A stretch of DNA of 64,000 nt from Bugulina stolonifera (taxonomy: Eukaryota > Bryozoa > Gymnolaemata > Cheilostomatida > Bugulidae). A program made the position numbers and the translations under genes. The stretch spans positions 10,689,929 through 10,753,928 of the forward strand of contig OW285187.1 in the NCBI GenBank assembly GCA_935421135.1, in the 5' to 3' direction. The notes below the pieces were generated by a model that worked only from the letters and a program-made list of their open reading frames with translations, ran no database searches and was not told where the DNA came from. Positions 21,944-34,300 of the stretch are shown piece by piece. The first letter of the stretch is position 1. Each line of letters starts with the position of its first letter.

Positions 21944-24900
21944 ATGGCGATTACCACTGCGAAAGATGTGTTATTGTATGTTCCCAATTTAATTGGTAAG
22001 TGAAGGTGGTGACTACTGACTTATAATTATAAATAACTAATCAATGATTCAATGATCATGATGAATATCAACCTGAGCTGATGCAATGAATGTGAATGTT
22101 TATGCCATTGTCAATGTATGTTTGTAACTTATCTTTATGCCGTAAAGGGTAGTCATATAGGTATGAAATGCACCCTGACACGGTAGCCCGATGCATGAAA
22201 CACATGTATATACCAAGCCTCATTGAAGACTAGATTAATAAACTGCCATAGGCATGGAAGCTAGCTATTTTAATTGTTAGCCCTATACAAATAAAAGGAT
22301 CCAAAGAGGCCGCATGCAACTATTGTCGTATCTCACTTATCAGCATACAATGTAGAATGATGGAGCATGTTATCTTGCATTATCTCAATGAGTCTGGACA
22401 CTCTCCTACACAATAGACAGCATGGTTTTCGTGAAGGACTATCTTGTGCAACAGTTGTCTGCTACATATCATAAACTTACAAAAGCTACTGAGTAATCAG
22501 CTGCTGTTCACATGGTAGTGTTAGACTTTCAAAAAGCATTTGGTAAAGTATCTCATAGATTTCTCATGAACAACATACGGCAAATAAAAAATGTTGACCC
22601 CTACGTTACCAACTGTATTCAGGATTTATTTTTTGGTAGATTTCAAGAGGTTGCTGTGAGAGGAGTTGAATCCGAAATTTTGCCTGTAATTTTAGGACTT
22701 ACCTTGTTTCTGCTTATATAAATGTGAGATTCAGTATCATGTAATGTAAACCTATGTGCTGACGATGCACTTATTTATGCAAAAATGAGAGACAGAGCTG
22801 TCGAGGCACGCTTTCAGAAGAATATTGACTCTCTTGTGAGCTGGTCAATAGATAACAAAGTGCCTTTCAACAAAATAAAATGTGAAGTGATTATATTTAA
22901 CCAGGGAATCACCACACCAACACATTTCGCTATCTCTGACCACTCATTGCAATGTCTAGACACCACCAAATACCTTCGGCGTTTTGCTGCAGTCAGACCT
23001 CAAATATAAGAAGCATCTCTGAGATTATGAGTAGAGCAAACAAGACTAGGCAGTGTCAATTATACACTACATGGAGCTCCTGAGAAAACCAAATTACTAG
23101 CGCACACAAGTTTGTGCCTTTCAAAGCTGGAATATGCAGTCGTGCTCTGGGACCGATGTGGCAATAACTTTATAGAAGGATGTGAACTAGTTCAAAACAA
23201 AGCTATTAGATTCATTAAAAAGATCAAGGGCAGAGGGGACTCTAGACTTTGCAAGAGAGAAGAAAATGTCGTAAAATTTCACTATTGCTGAATAGTCTCT
23301 CATATCAGAACAAACAAGAGACCCTATTTGCCGATTAAGACTAGATTGTTAACTGCAGATCTCAAACTACTATGGAAACAAAGCTAGCTGAAAGAGGGAA
23401 GCCCACCTCTATTCAAGCATCATCTAGAGTATAATATTATAACAGATTCCTGCCGCGAAGCATGCGAGACCTTCGGCTAGGGTCACAACCAAATTAGCTT
23501 GAGAAGGCTTCAATAAGTAACTTTGCAGGGTCTGACACTTTTGAGGAGATGTTGAAGCTGAAAATATTAAGCGTACGGTCGCTTTATATTCCCAACAAGA
23601 AAACCTAGAAACCTAGAAAAGAGTGTTATTAGAATTTACTGCAACAGTTTCTGTCTTGGACAATTAGAGCCTAAATCTTGCTGTAATTCTATTATCGACA
23701 GAATGCAATATAACATGTTTGTTTTTCTTCTAGTAAGAAAAAAGGACAAAATTATATGTGGTTGATAGAACCTTGAAAAAGTCAGCATGTAAAAACCTTT
23801 GTAATTTGGATCTCAGGATCTTCTGTCATTCTCTGTTCTGTTTATTTACTAGCACAGCTGTTTCAGTACACTAGAATATAATCAGAAATTACACTCTTTA
23901 TTCCCTACTTTGAGATTTTCCAGTGAAAATAATTATTCCTTGATTTTATCATAAATATTCATTTGTTCCCCACTTTCAAAACTAGCTAGTCTCAACTATG
24001 CCGTCTAATGAATTATTCAAGTTTGAACTATTGCACAGACATCTTGAGTTGAATAACCCGTGATTACCTGTATTTAATATCACTGAAGATTGTTGCATCT
24101 GCTGTATGATATACATGTAATGCATTTAGTCAACTTGTTAAATTCCCTACGATGTGTTATGCAAGATTCTAACGTCGGTCAATGTCACTGTACTATCTGA
24201 TACTTTGTTAGTAGATGTCATCTACATGTATACGCTTCTCATGCTGCTTTTCTGTTCAGTAATAGTAATATGATTGGTCGTCCTCTTCTTCCTCTGTATT
24301 TAGTCGGTTTTGATAATGAAAGTTCTGTTCTGACATATTACAGAAAACAACTTTCCATTACCTCTTCTCTAAGGTCCTAATCTTCCAACGAATATAGATG
24401 TGTATCTCTGGTTAGAATAACCTTTGAAGTCGTTCTATAAAGAATAAACTTGTGAATTTGGTTTTAGTGTTATGATCATTGTATATTATTTGACTTTCTC
24501 TTTTCAACAGGTTATGGCAGGATATTGTTGGCTATTGCATCGTGTTATTACATGCCACACAACTTTGTGGCAGCAGGTGTTTGCTATGTAGTGAGTGGGC
24601 TACTAGATGCATTAGATGGCCATGCTGCCAGATACCTCAATCAGAGTAAGTTTAGAGGGCTATGGTAAACACTGTCACATAAGCTTGTAAACAATTACAT
24701 GTACATGTACGAGTATATGACTTACATGTAATTGCTGAATACCCAGTGCACTAAATCTGCCTAGTAGTAGCAGGCTAATCTATTTTTACAATAATTCCAT
24801 TTATACGGGTCATCAAGTACCAGCCATTTATCTATACTGTATTGTTGCAGCCCTTAGTGGCTATATAAACTATAACTATTATATAAACTACCTTATAAAC

Positions 24901-27900
24901 AATAAATTCCCTCCACATAAACTGTATTACGCATTTTAGCATCATTATTTGGAGCAATGCTGGACATGTTAACTGATAGATGTGCCACAGCTTGTCTACT
25001 CATGACCCTAACCATGTTCTACCCTGGCTACGCCTTCTTCTTCCAGATGAGTACTGCTCTAGACATTGCCAGTCACTGGCTTCATCTTCACACGTATGTG
25101 CAGTACTTACTGCTTGGCATATCGACTCACCTTCCTTATTATGTATTGTAATTATATGCAGTGTGATTTGTAATAGTAGGATACACTATTAATAGTACTG
25201 TGTTTATATCACTAGGCACTAATAATTATGTGAATGTGTAATGTGTATGCTATGCCAGAGATGCTACTATACTTTAATACTAATGTCATGATCTACACCC
25301 TCCTTACTGTACATCCACAATTACATGCATATACAAATCTAAAACTCAAGTTTGCGGACTTACATATAGTTTTCTAGATTATTATAATTCAATGCAGCAG
25401 TGGAAAAATATGAATAACCTTAGATACTTGTTTATGGCTGGGGCCAACTAATGCTATATAGAGAAGATGCTTTCTCTTGTGTTAGTTTTGGCAAAGAACA
25501 TAGGCTATCACCTAATGCAAGAATTATATCTGTATAATAGTAACATAATTAGTGATTTACTAACTCGTTTATTCATTGTTCTCTTTTCTACGAATCCAGG
25601 CAGTCATTAGAAAGAAAAACCTCCATTGCAAGTTTTATAGGAAATTGTTTATTAATTAAAGTTTGTAAAATTCGATTTAATAGTTCATGAAGTCATCGCA
25701 TTTGTTCATGTTGGTGTTTTAGGACTATCATATCTGGAAGGACAAGTCATAAAGCTATTGACCTATCAGGAAACCCCATACTACATTTCTACTATACCAA
25801 CAAGGTATCTCTATTTTATATTTTGTGCAGAAGTCATGGTGATACATGCGTCTCCTTTTTGATTACAATGAGTTTTGTTAGCTTTTATTCTTTCAAGGTT
25901 ACCCACTCGTACTATAATACACGTCACTCGTTGTATTTGTATTAGTTCTAATACATGATACTTCATGTCATACCAAAGACTAACAATGTAATATGATCAT
26001 TAGTTTGTAATTCATTGCTACTGACTGTTGATTGTTATTGGCTGTAAGGGACTTGCAGTCTGATAAAGGCTGGACAACTCTAACTTTACCACACCAGTGA
26101 GATTGTGTTCTTATCGAATGGATAGTTTTAGAAAGAGTCATTGATAGTTATAAGTGATACAGTGACTATAATATAGGCCTGCACCGGTGTTGCCTCCCCA
26201 CTGATATTCGGTTTTTGGGGTGGTGGTAATCAAACACCGGTTGACACCGGTTCTCTTGTGCCTAGTCTCATTCGGTGTCAACCGATGCCAAATTTGGATC
26301 GATATACCGAACCGCACCGGACCCCTTGATCCTGGTCTCAAGCGGTGTTAGACGGTGTCAACTTTGGTTCGATATACCGGATCGAACTGGTCCAGGAGCT
26401 AGTTCGCCTAATAGAGTTGTCCCATCATGACCGTTCAATACAAGGGAAAAAAAATCCTCAACACTTTCTTGCAACATGAGTTCACGCCAATCATTGTAAC
26501 TTATTTTATTTTCAGATATGGCAGGCAGACAGGGCTTGATTAAAACATAGTATATGTATATTATTTTATTTAAGTGGCTATTGGGCTAATGAAAGTAATC
26601 AGTGCTTACTCCCTACTCCCAAGATTTTGTATTTGCCCATGTAGTCTAGTGAGTCTTAAGTTGCATTGGTTCTTACTTCACCTATTTTATGTAATTTTAA
26701 TAAATATATTAAATATAAAAACATGAGGCTGGACACACACCCAACCGACTACATATAATTTATTAGATTTATTACTGATTGTGACCAAATTACAGAAGAA
26801 AAACAGCAAACATTGTTTCCACCACACTCGTACCACTGACACAAAAAGATAACAAATTTAAAATGACATGGGCTAACTTCATATCACAAGAGAAAGAAGA
26901 AACGCTAGCATAGTTGCATATGATGTAATGATAATGTAGGGAATCTTTCTTGCAAGCTTTCTTGATAGATTGCTGATTTGGTATAATTCAGTGTGTCCAC
27001 CGATTGAATCTAGCAGATTTGTCTTCAGATGGGATATTACGATGGCTCAGTCCGATGAATTCTACCTACAAAATATTGATTGAACATTAGTATTAGCTTA
27101 TTTTAAATAAATAAAAAGCTGGTGCTTACCAAAAGCATAACTACACAACGATTTTAAATTAAAAAGCCATAATTAATAATGAATAACTATTATAAGCATT
27201 GTAGCTATTCTCAGTTACAAGCGAATATAACCAAACTTAAACATTAGTAGTAGATTAATTATAATAGAAATAATTAATCCAATGGTATGTTTAAATTTAA
27301 TTATTTTATTATATTATTTATAAAATAATATAATCCATTATATTCGAGCGTATACTACTGTTCTATTTCAGCACACTATTCATGAACAAAGCAATCATAT
27401 GCAAACGATAGAATATAAGATACCAGAATCTGCTAAGTTACGTAATTATGAATCAATTTAGTATAATTTAATAATAATTATTACCTCCACAACATTGATA
27501 ATCAATCACAGCCACGATGGCAGTTAATGTTGAAACGGATTAGCGAAGGTATGCAACCTAGTTTGAAGTGAGGTAAACAAGAACACGTGATATTAGACCG
27601 CATGAATATTGAATGACTACTGGCATAGCGGTCCGGTTCGATAACATCGAACTACACCGAACCATCGATATATCGTTTGGGCACGGTGCCGGTGCGATTC
27701 GGTGCATAAAAAATTTGCCGATGTGTAACACCGAGGGTTCACACACCGTTTACATCGTTTGAAACCGAAACACCGTGCAGGCCTACTATAATATGCAGGT
27801 CACATGATTTTGTTAGTAGTAGCCAACTTTCATCTGTCTGCTTATTCGGTAAATAGGTAAATAGAGACGGTATCCTGTTTGTTGTAGATGTTTCTGTTCT

Positions 27901-28581
27901 TCATGTGTGCTGGTAATGAGCTGTTCTACGTTGGACTGTACGTTCTGTACTTCACTTCTGGACCTACAGGTAGGCTGTAGTAGATGCCATATAAATTGTA
28001 TGAAGGGTTGGTACTATCTGACTTTCTGGTCTTCCCAGCGAACCAGAGTCACCTGGTGCATATATTGTAGTGTAAAATTCTATTCCGGGTAGAAGTACAG
28101 TAACCTGTATGCCTGTATAAGAATAATCAAAGAGCTGCTTGTGTGTATGTAATTTAAATTTGTAAAAACTATAATGGCATCAAGCAGGCTGCTGATACAT
28201 ATAAGCAAACTGTATAGGAGTTGTCTGTTCTTGACCACTGCAATCGTAATGGGGCAACTCCAAACTAGATAAAGACTACATTTGTATTTACATGTTCATG
28301 TATCACAATGCTATATTATAATAACTTGCAATATTAAGGAATGCTAATACACAATTATTATTAAAATTCATTTGCTACTAAAGCTACAGGTCTTTTATAA
28401 CAAATAAATTTAAATTTGTACTCCTGCAGTGCTTGGGATGAGTTTAGTTAAACTGCTTACGGTGATCTCTGCACCAGTAGCCATTGTGAAGAGTATTATT
28501 AGTGGAGTGCACTTGGTGGCTGCCTCCCTCAACCTCTCCTCTCTTGATGCTCAGCAACGAAATACGGGGAAGTCAAACTAA
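21944..28581 (+). CDS. CDIPT: CDP-diacylglycerol-inositol 3-phosphatidyltransferase (PI synthase)
   Basis: Six exons, 21944-21995, 24511-24645, 24940-25093, 25723-25804, 27888-27969 and 28430-28581, join in phase to give 218 residues (human 213). The enzyme makes phosphatidylinositol from CDP-diacylglycerol and myo-inositol in the ER membrane. The CDP-alcohol phosphatidyltransferase motif DxxDGxxARx8GxxxDxxxD is complete, with D50, D53, G54, A57, R58, G67, D71 and D75. Further family-specific stretches are GAMLDMLTDRC, SHWLHLHT, HKAIDLSGNP and CAGNELFY. Several hydrophobic segments fit a multi-pass membrane protein. No defect is visible. Intron 1 carries a dead non-LTR retrotransposon and intron 4 a hAT-like element. 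Confidence 0.97.
22280..23620 (+). pseudogene. Degraded non-LTR retrotransposon reverse transcriptase
   Basis: Fragments in shifting frames match a LINE reverse transcriptase of the CR1/L2/Jockey type. They are a QHGF-like segment near 22420, VLDFQKAFGKVSH at about 22518-22556, a catalytic-box remnant reading CADD where YADD/FADD is expected (22755-22766), SWSIDNKVPFNKIKCEV, and the thumb/C-terminal pattern LEYAVVLWD near 23130 followed by VQNKAIRFIK. Stops and frameshifts break it repeatedly, and no endonuclease or 5' half is seen. It lies in sense in CDIPT intron 1 and is inert. Confidence 0.8.
26174..27785. mobile_element. hAT-like non-autonomous DNA transposon, 1.6 kb
   Basis: The ends are inverted: TAGGCCTGCACCGGTGTT at the left and its near complement AACACCGTGCAGGCCTA at the right. 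Exact 8-bp direct repeats CTATAATA flank them at 26166-26173 and 27786-27793. An 8-bp duplication with TAGG(C/G)CTGCA-type termini is typical of the hAT superfamily. The subterminal 200 bp on each side are packed with ACCGGT/ACCGAA motifs, likely transposase-binding repeats. The middle is AT-rich with no transposase frame, so it is non-autonomous. It is entirely inside CDIPT intron 4. Confidence 0.85.
28217..28261. repeat. Short GGAGTTG hairpin
   Basis: GGAGTTG (28217-28223) pairs with CAACTCC (28255-28261), with TC and GG following on the inner sides. It resembles the core of the GTTGTC hairpin family found elsewhere in the window. It lies in CDIPT intron 5. Confidence 0.35.
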
Positions 28582-31156
28582 ACCTTCTCACTATTAGATA
28601 TCATTTGTCTCTCAATAATTTCCACAGCACATGGTGATAAATAATCTCTGTTTATGTGGCCATAACTCCCTGTGATACACTTTCAATGGACCCGACTTAA
28701 GTATTACTATAATTTCTGTTTCTTTTTAAAGGATCGTGACTTCAAGTTTTTGATTAATTAGGCATATTGAATTCAAATTGCATAACTTTAGTTCTCAAAT
28801 TCAAGTACTCTTACTCAAATTCTCATCAATATAATCATTCACAAAACCATCATTAGAACACTACATGGAATCGGTGCTGATCTGGTCTGTTAGACATGCT
28901 AATATTTGAGATTAGTAACATATGTTTAATTGTTAGTTGTTTGTTATAAACTGGTTTTTTGTTGTTCTTCATCAGTTACATGTATAATTAGATATGTGAC
29001 CCGTTTAGATACAATTATAGTAGCCTATTTATATTGTATAATGTACATTATAGTAATATATAATATATCTATACATAATATATGAAATTTTTATTTTGTA
29101 GTTAAATGTTCTCTCTATCATTTGTTTTCATTTCTATATTTTTGACTCCTATATCCTATATTGATCTTTCTATTAAATATTGTTACTTATTAAAAATAAT
29201 ATGCACTGTCTGTTAGTACAGGCTTCTTATTACATGATTGCATAATTAGCTAGTTAGGTATAGCAAGTAGATGCATTTTTATTGTTACGTACTTGTACAT
29301 GTATATTAAATACATTGTATATTAAATAAATTTAATAAATTATATCAAGCAACAAACTACATCATTCCGATATACAAATAATAGCCAGGTCAACTAGATT
29401 ACCTTTGTAATATAGAAGGCAGTGGTTTACTCACATGTACATGTATCATTGAGGAAATGACTTACCCTTCTGTAATAGTAAAGCATGTCTAATAGTTGAA
29501 GTTATGGCCATCCATAATTTTTCTCAAAAGTGAAAGACTGATATTGCCAGTCTGTTGTACACGTACACATATACTGAGGAGTTTGCTCTACAATGTAGGT
29601 GTATATTATACTGTCTTCCAATGTGTGTGGTATATCCATGGGAAGATATTTTGGGCAAAATTAATTTCTGTACTATTTATACCCAGAGTTTCAAGAACAG
29701 TGTATTTTTTATTTCTGGGGAAAAATAAAATCTGATATCTAATATGACATAAGACATGCAATATGATTATATATTTTATATTAATCCAACAGGAAAATTA
29801 AACAACAGATCTGCTGATGCAGCAGGATTCATCTGACTGGTGTATAATAGTAGTATGATAGCCCTTGGACTTTTCCATAAAAATACTAAAATATTGTGTT
29901 CATGGATGAACATGCAGCCTTTATCTAAGATTTCTGAGAAGATGCATTCTCTAATTAATATTATTTGTTCCCCTCAACCCTACTGGGAAGATATCACTGT
30001 TTAGTGTTTACATTGTAAGAAATGGGTAGCATGGCCCAACTATAATTAAACTTCCAGTTTAGTTTTATCAGTATTGGCCTTGCTGAACGCGGTAACGGGT
30101 AGATATCTAGTTACTAGGTCTCATGTTCCGCTATAAGCAAGGACTAATAGGCCTCTACATTGGCCACCGCTTACACAAATGCACCAATGATCATTGACTG
30201 ATCATTTAAAATGGACTCACTTCCAAATTAGTCAAAGCAAGAAGCTATTTTCTCAACTGTGGGGGTATGTAAATTATTATTCTATTTGATATAAAATGTA
30301 TCGAAAACATCAGTTGTAGGCTAGGTGCCAATTCGGGCCTAATTCATGTGTGAGATTTTTAATGCTTATATAATACAACACAATGGATTTGATTCTTTTC
30401 AAATGTATAAATGAAAGGATATATTGAACATAATTCTGTTATAAGAAATCATGCTGTTGTCTTTTATAATCAATAACATGTATTGCTTGATGTATTGTGA
30501 TCGATTCCTTTCTAATAGTCTTATTTGGTATGTAATAGTTGTACGTATTGCCACTCTTTAGTAGGTAATGGTTGTACCTGATTGCTACTGTTTTATAATA
30601 TTGCAGGAGCCTAAACAAACTGTCAGAAATATTTGTGTACTAAACACATTTTGGCAATCAGAGGCTATGTAAGGTAAGTACTATGCATTATTATGATATT
30701 TTGGATAAATATTTTTTTACATGTGATAACTGATCTACTGTTGACACTCTACAAATTGACAGTTCACATGCTGTCACTACTCACTAGCCATATTGGGTTG
30801 CCAAATGCATGACAGATATACGGGGCATAGTTTTAGTACATACGGATGACGTTAACGTATTTAAATATTTTATCATTTGATGTCTACGACATATTTGTAG
30901 TCTGCACTGTGTAAACCAATTATTGTTAGTTATTGTGATGAGCTGTAAAACTTTAATACTTGAGTAAACATGTTATCAGCGGGATTTACTCTGATGGAAC
31001 CTCATTAATAATTCATCTATGTGAAACAATTTCAGAATGTAGAGAATGAGTGAAAACGTGAAAACCGCCAGTGCTTTGTGGTAACAAGTGGAAACATTCA
31101 ATACTGCATGGTAACAAGTGGAAACATTCAGTACTGCATGGTAACAAGCGGAAACC
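28582..31156. other. Intergenic region CDIPT to KIF12, no gene supported
   Basis: AT-rich sequence with no recognisable exons. A possible untranslated exon with acceptor ATATTGCAG (ending 30606) and donor GTAAGTA (from about 30674) could be a KIF12 leader exon. A three-copy 30-bp repeat (31078-31157) runs up to the first KIF12 start codon. The 79-codon frame at 29496-29735 has no features and is treated as chance. Confidence 0.4.
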
Positions 31157-31157
31157 A
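31078..31157. repeat. 30-bp direct repeat, about 2.7 copies, at the KIF12 start
   Basis: The unit reads ATGGTAACAAGTGGAAACAT followed by TCARTACTGC. The third copy runs into the ATG of the most upstream KIF12 first exon, so the repeat forms its immediate 5' leader. Confidence 0.7.
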
Positions 31158-31398
31158 TGAGCACTGCCACAAAACCAACTGCCAAGTCTTTAAAATCTGC
31201 AGAGAAAACTGCTACTAAGCCAAAGGGTTCTTCAGAGTTAAAGAAGAATAAATCTGAAGACACTGCTAAGGATAAGGATAAATCACCTTTAATAAGAAAA
31301 TTCTCCCTTGGCGGTGATGCTTGGAATAAAAAATCTGCTACCAGAAGTAAAGTTTCGGATATTGAGACCATCATTGATGATGAGGAAGATGAGGGAAG
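31157..31398 (+). CDS. KIF12: KIF12 alternative first exon a
   Basis: An ATG-initiated frame of 80 codons ends in donor G-GTAAAG at phase 2. It reads a lysine-rich disordered tail (about 20% Lys) followed by [14 protein letters not shown] and an acidic end, [11 protein letters not shown]. It joins in frame to the shared exon at 35300. The composition fits a regulatory N-terminal extension ahead of a kinesin motor. Confidence 0.6.
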
Positions 31399-34300
31399 GT
31401 AAAGTTTAACTCATTATACTATGTAGAGATGTGTTTTACTTAGACCTAGGACTAGAACATTAGGAGTAAGTCTCACTTCTCGGTGTGATAGAATCTATTT
31501 TGGACAAACTAGATTAATTTTGGTTAGTTAAAACTCATAGGTGTTACGGTGCTACACCTGTATCTGTCAGTGCCAGAGCACCACCAAAATGCTGGAATAT
31601 ACATTGTAGTTGTTTAAATAGGCATTCTACTACATCTGCAACACTATTATAATATCAAACAAGATGAATTTTCAAATACAATACAGCACAGATCAACTTG
31701 CTATATTCATTAGCATCTTCATTAGGATTTGCAAAAGTAATATTGATACAAAAAAATATGTGATTTTATTGGATTGACATAGTTTGTAGATCTGCTCAAG
31801 ATAGAAATATACTACAGGTGTAATATGCCTGTAACCATATCTAAGTAGATATGGATGTGAATGTACATAACCTACAACTGGTTATTAGTTTTATTTAACT
31901 ATTTTTACTAGTTATAGGATATACTATCTACAATGTACATGTAGCAGGTAGATTAGGTTAGCAGGTATGTGAGTAGCTGTGGCACCTACATGTACATGTA
32001 TATTATGTACATGTATATTACGTACATGTATACTATGTACATGTATACTATGTACATGTATATTATGTACGTGTATATTATGTACATGTATATTATGTAC
32101 ATGTATATTATGTACATGTATATTATGTACATGTATATTACGTACATGTATACTATGTACATGTATATTATGTACGTGTATATTATGTACATGTATATTA
32201 TGTACATGTATATTATGTACATGTATATTATGTACATGTATATTACGTACGTGTATATTATGTACATGTATATTATGTACATGTATGTATGGATGCAGAA
32301 ACTGGCCCATTGTTAGAATAGCAAAAAAAGGCTGAAAGACTAAAATTTGATTAACAGAGTATTAAAACATGATTAAATTAAAAGATTAAAATCTATCACT
32401 ATCGATCTGGATTCATGCCACTAAAAATTGAGCAATCATCAGATGTTATATGCATGTAGGCCTATATAATATACAAGTATGTAACCTTCGTTCTACACAT
32501 GTACATGTATATGTACATTATGCATAGTACAGTCAATGCTGCTAAATAGTAAACATTGCGTAATAGTTATTCGGTTGGTCAAAAGAATTTTTTAACTAAA
32601 ATCAAAGTCTAAAAGCTGAGTGGGTTGTATAGTTTAGTGGAGTTAAATACCGACCTATTCATTATACATTGTTTGAAATTAGAGCTCTTGTTGAAATTAG
32701 GCTCTGACTTCAAATAATCACGTCAGTCATAGAAATTACTTCATACTATAAGTTACACAAATAATAACTATTTTAATGCACCAAAGATATTGTTTAGAAT
32801 ATTGTTTTATGTTATGTAATAGCGTATACCCAATAAGAGCTCTTTTGTTTTATAGCAGTTAACATACAGCAATATGCTTGTTATGTAAAAAGTGGTTCAA
32901 ACTCAAAGGTAGCTCTTGCCTAGGGTTGCTTTAACAACAGGTTAGGTAACAGGTTACACTAACAACAGATTAGGTATCAGGTTACTCTAACAACAGGTTA
33001 GGTAACAGGTTGCTTTAACAACAGGTTAGGTAACAGGTTACTCTAACAACATATTAGGTAACAGGTTACTCTAACAACAGGTTAGGTAACAGGTTGCTTT
33101 AACAACAGGTTAGGTAACAGGTACATTCATCAGCAGGGGTGTAATTACTGTAGCTCACGAAATCTTGTATCGTCATATTTGCCCCTCGACTACAACTACA
33201 GTATATAAAGCTGTGAAGCTAGTTGGCAGTAGAATACATTTGAAAGACTAAATGAAAAATTCAAAGCGTCTAACCACATGGATTTTGTTATGTACAGTCC
33301 TAGATAATTTTAGTGTGCTCATGTATTTTAAAAGTCAAACAGAACTATTGCAGTTATAGGAATGTAAATTATCATATAATATATACCTTAGAAAGAGGAG
33401 ACAACTCACTCTGTTTGTAATGCATGATGCTATACATCATATTTGGTGTCATGTTATCAGTAATGTAGAAATGCAACACATATAGGTATGTGTAGGTGTT
33501 CTCACAATTTGCATGAAATTGAAATTTCAATTGAAATGGAATGAGTAGGTAGTTCTAAAGTGTTATTGGCATTTTGTTTATAAGACCAAGGACTAGTTTC
33601 AATTAAATAGTTTACTAATTAGCTCTCATTTATTCTACAGCTATCCTACTAGATTCACAAATTAGTTTTAATATATCTGAGAATTATTTGCTGATTGAGA
33701 GATCATGCAGCACAGCAGCTCAATCCTCCTGCAGCAGTTATCGTATTGTTACAGTGGGGAACAGCTATCATGTTGGTGCAGTGGGAAACAGTTATCATGA
33801 ATTGTTACAGTGGGGAACAGCTACCAAAGTCTCATATCTAATGTAATAGTATAGGCATTGGTTTAGTCACTTACTAAATAGATAGTGCTCTGGGAGAGAA
33901 CAGATTGTGTTAATATACGTAGTTCACTCCGTGATGATTTGGATATGAATTAGCCTGTGATCATGTCTACTTCGAGTCTGGGTAATAGTAACAGCCCAGA
34001 CAGGTATCTCCGTGTCTTTAGTTCTCGGTCTACACACTCTGATATGTCCGAGTCAAAAAGACCGCATTTTTCAGGAAGGTCAACCATCAGGTCTTCCAGG
34101 TATTGAGTTCTACATATATCCTGTATCTATTATTCCTCTATCACATCTACGTAGCAGTAGGTGCACCTAGGCATATAACTTTTTCAAATGTAATGGGAAG
34201 AAAGCTCAACATTTTTACCAGATAATTCTATATGTATGTTGCAATTATATTACAATATTACATGCATAATATATGTGTATGTTTCAATAATGTTACAATA

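Noticed and set aside
29496..29735. 79-codon frame between CDIPT and KIF12
   Set aside because: No domain, no splice context and unremarkable composition in an AT-rich region.
31924..32316. Long open frames on both strands ([19 protein letters not shown] and similar)
   Set aside because: Produced by the 15-bp minisatellite, whose period is a multiple of three.
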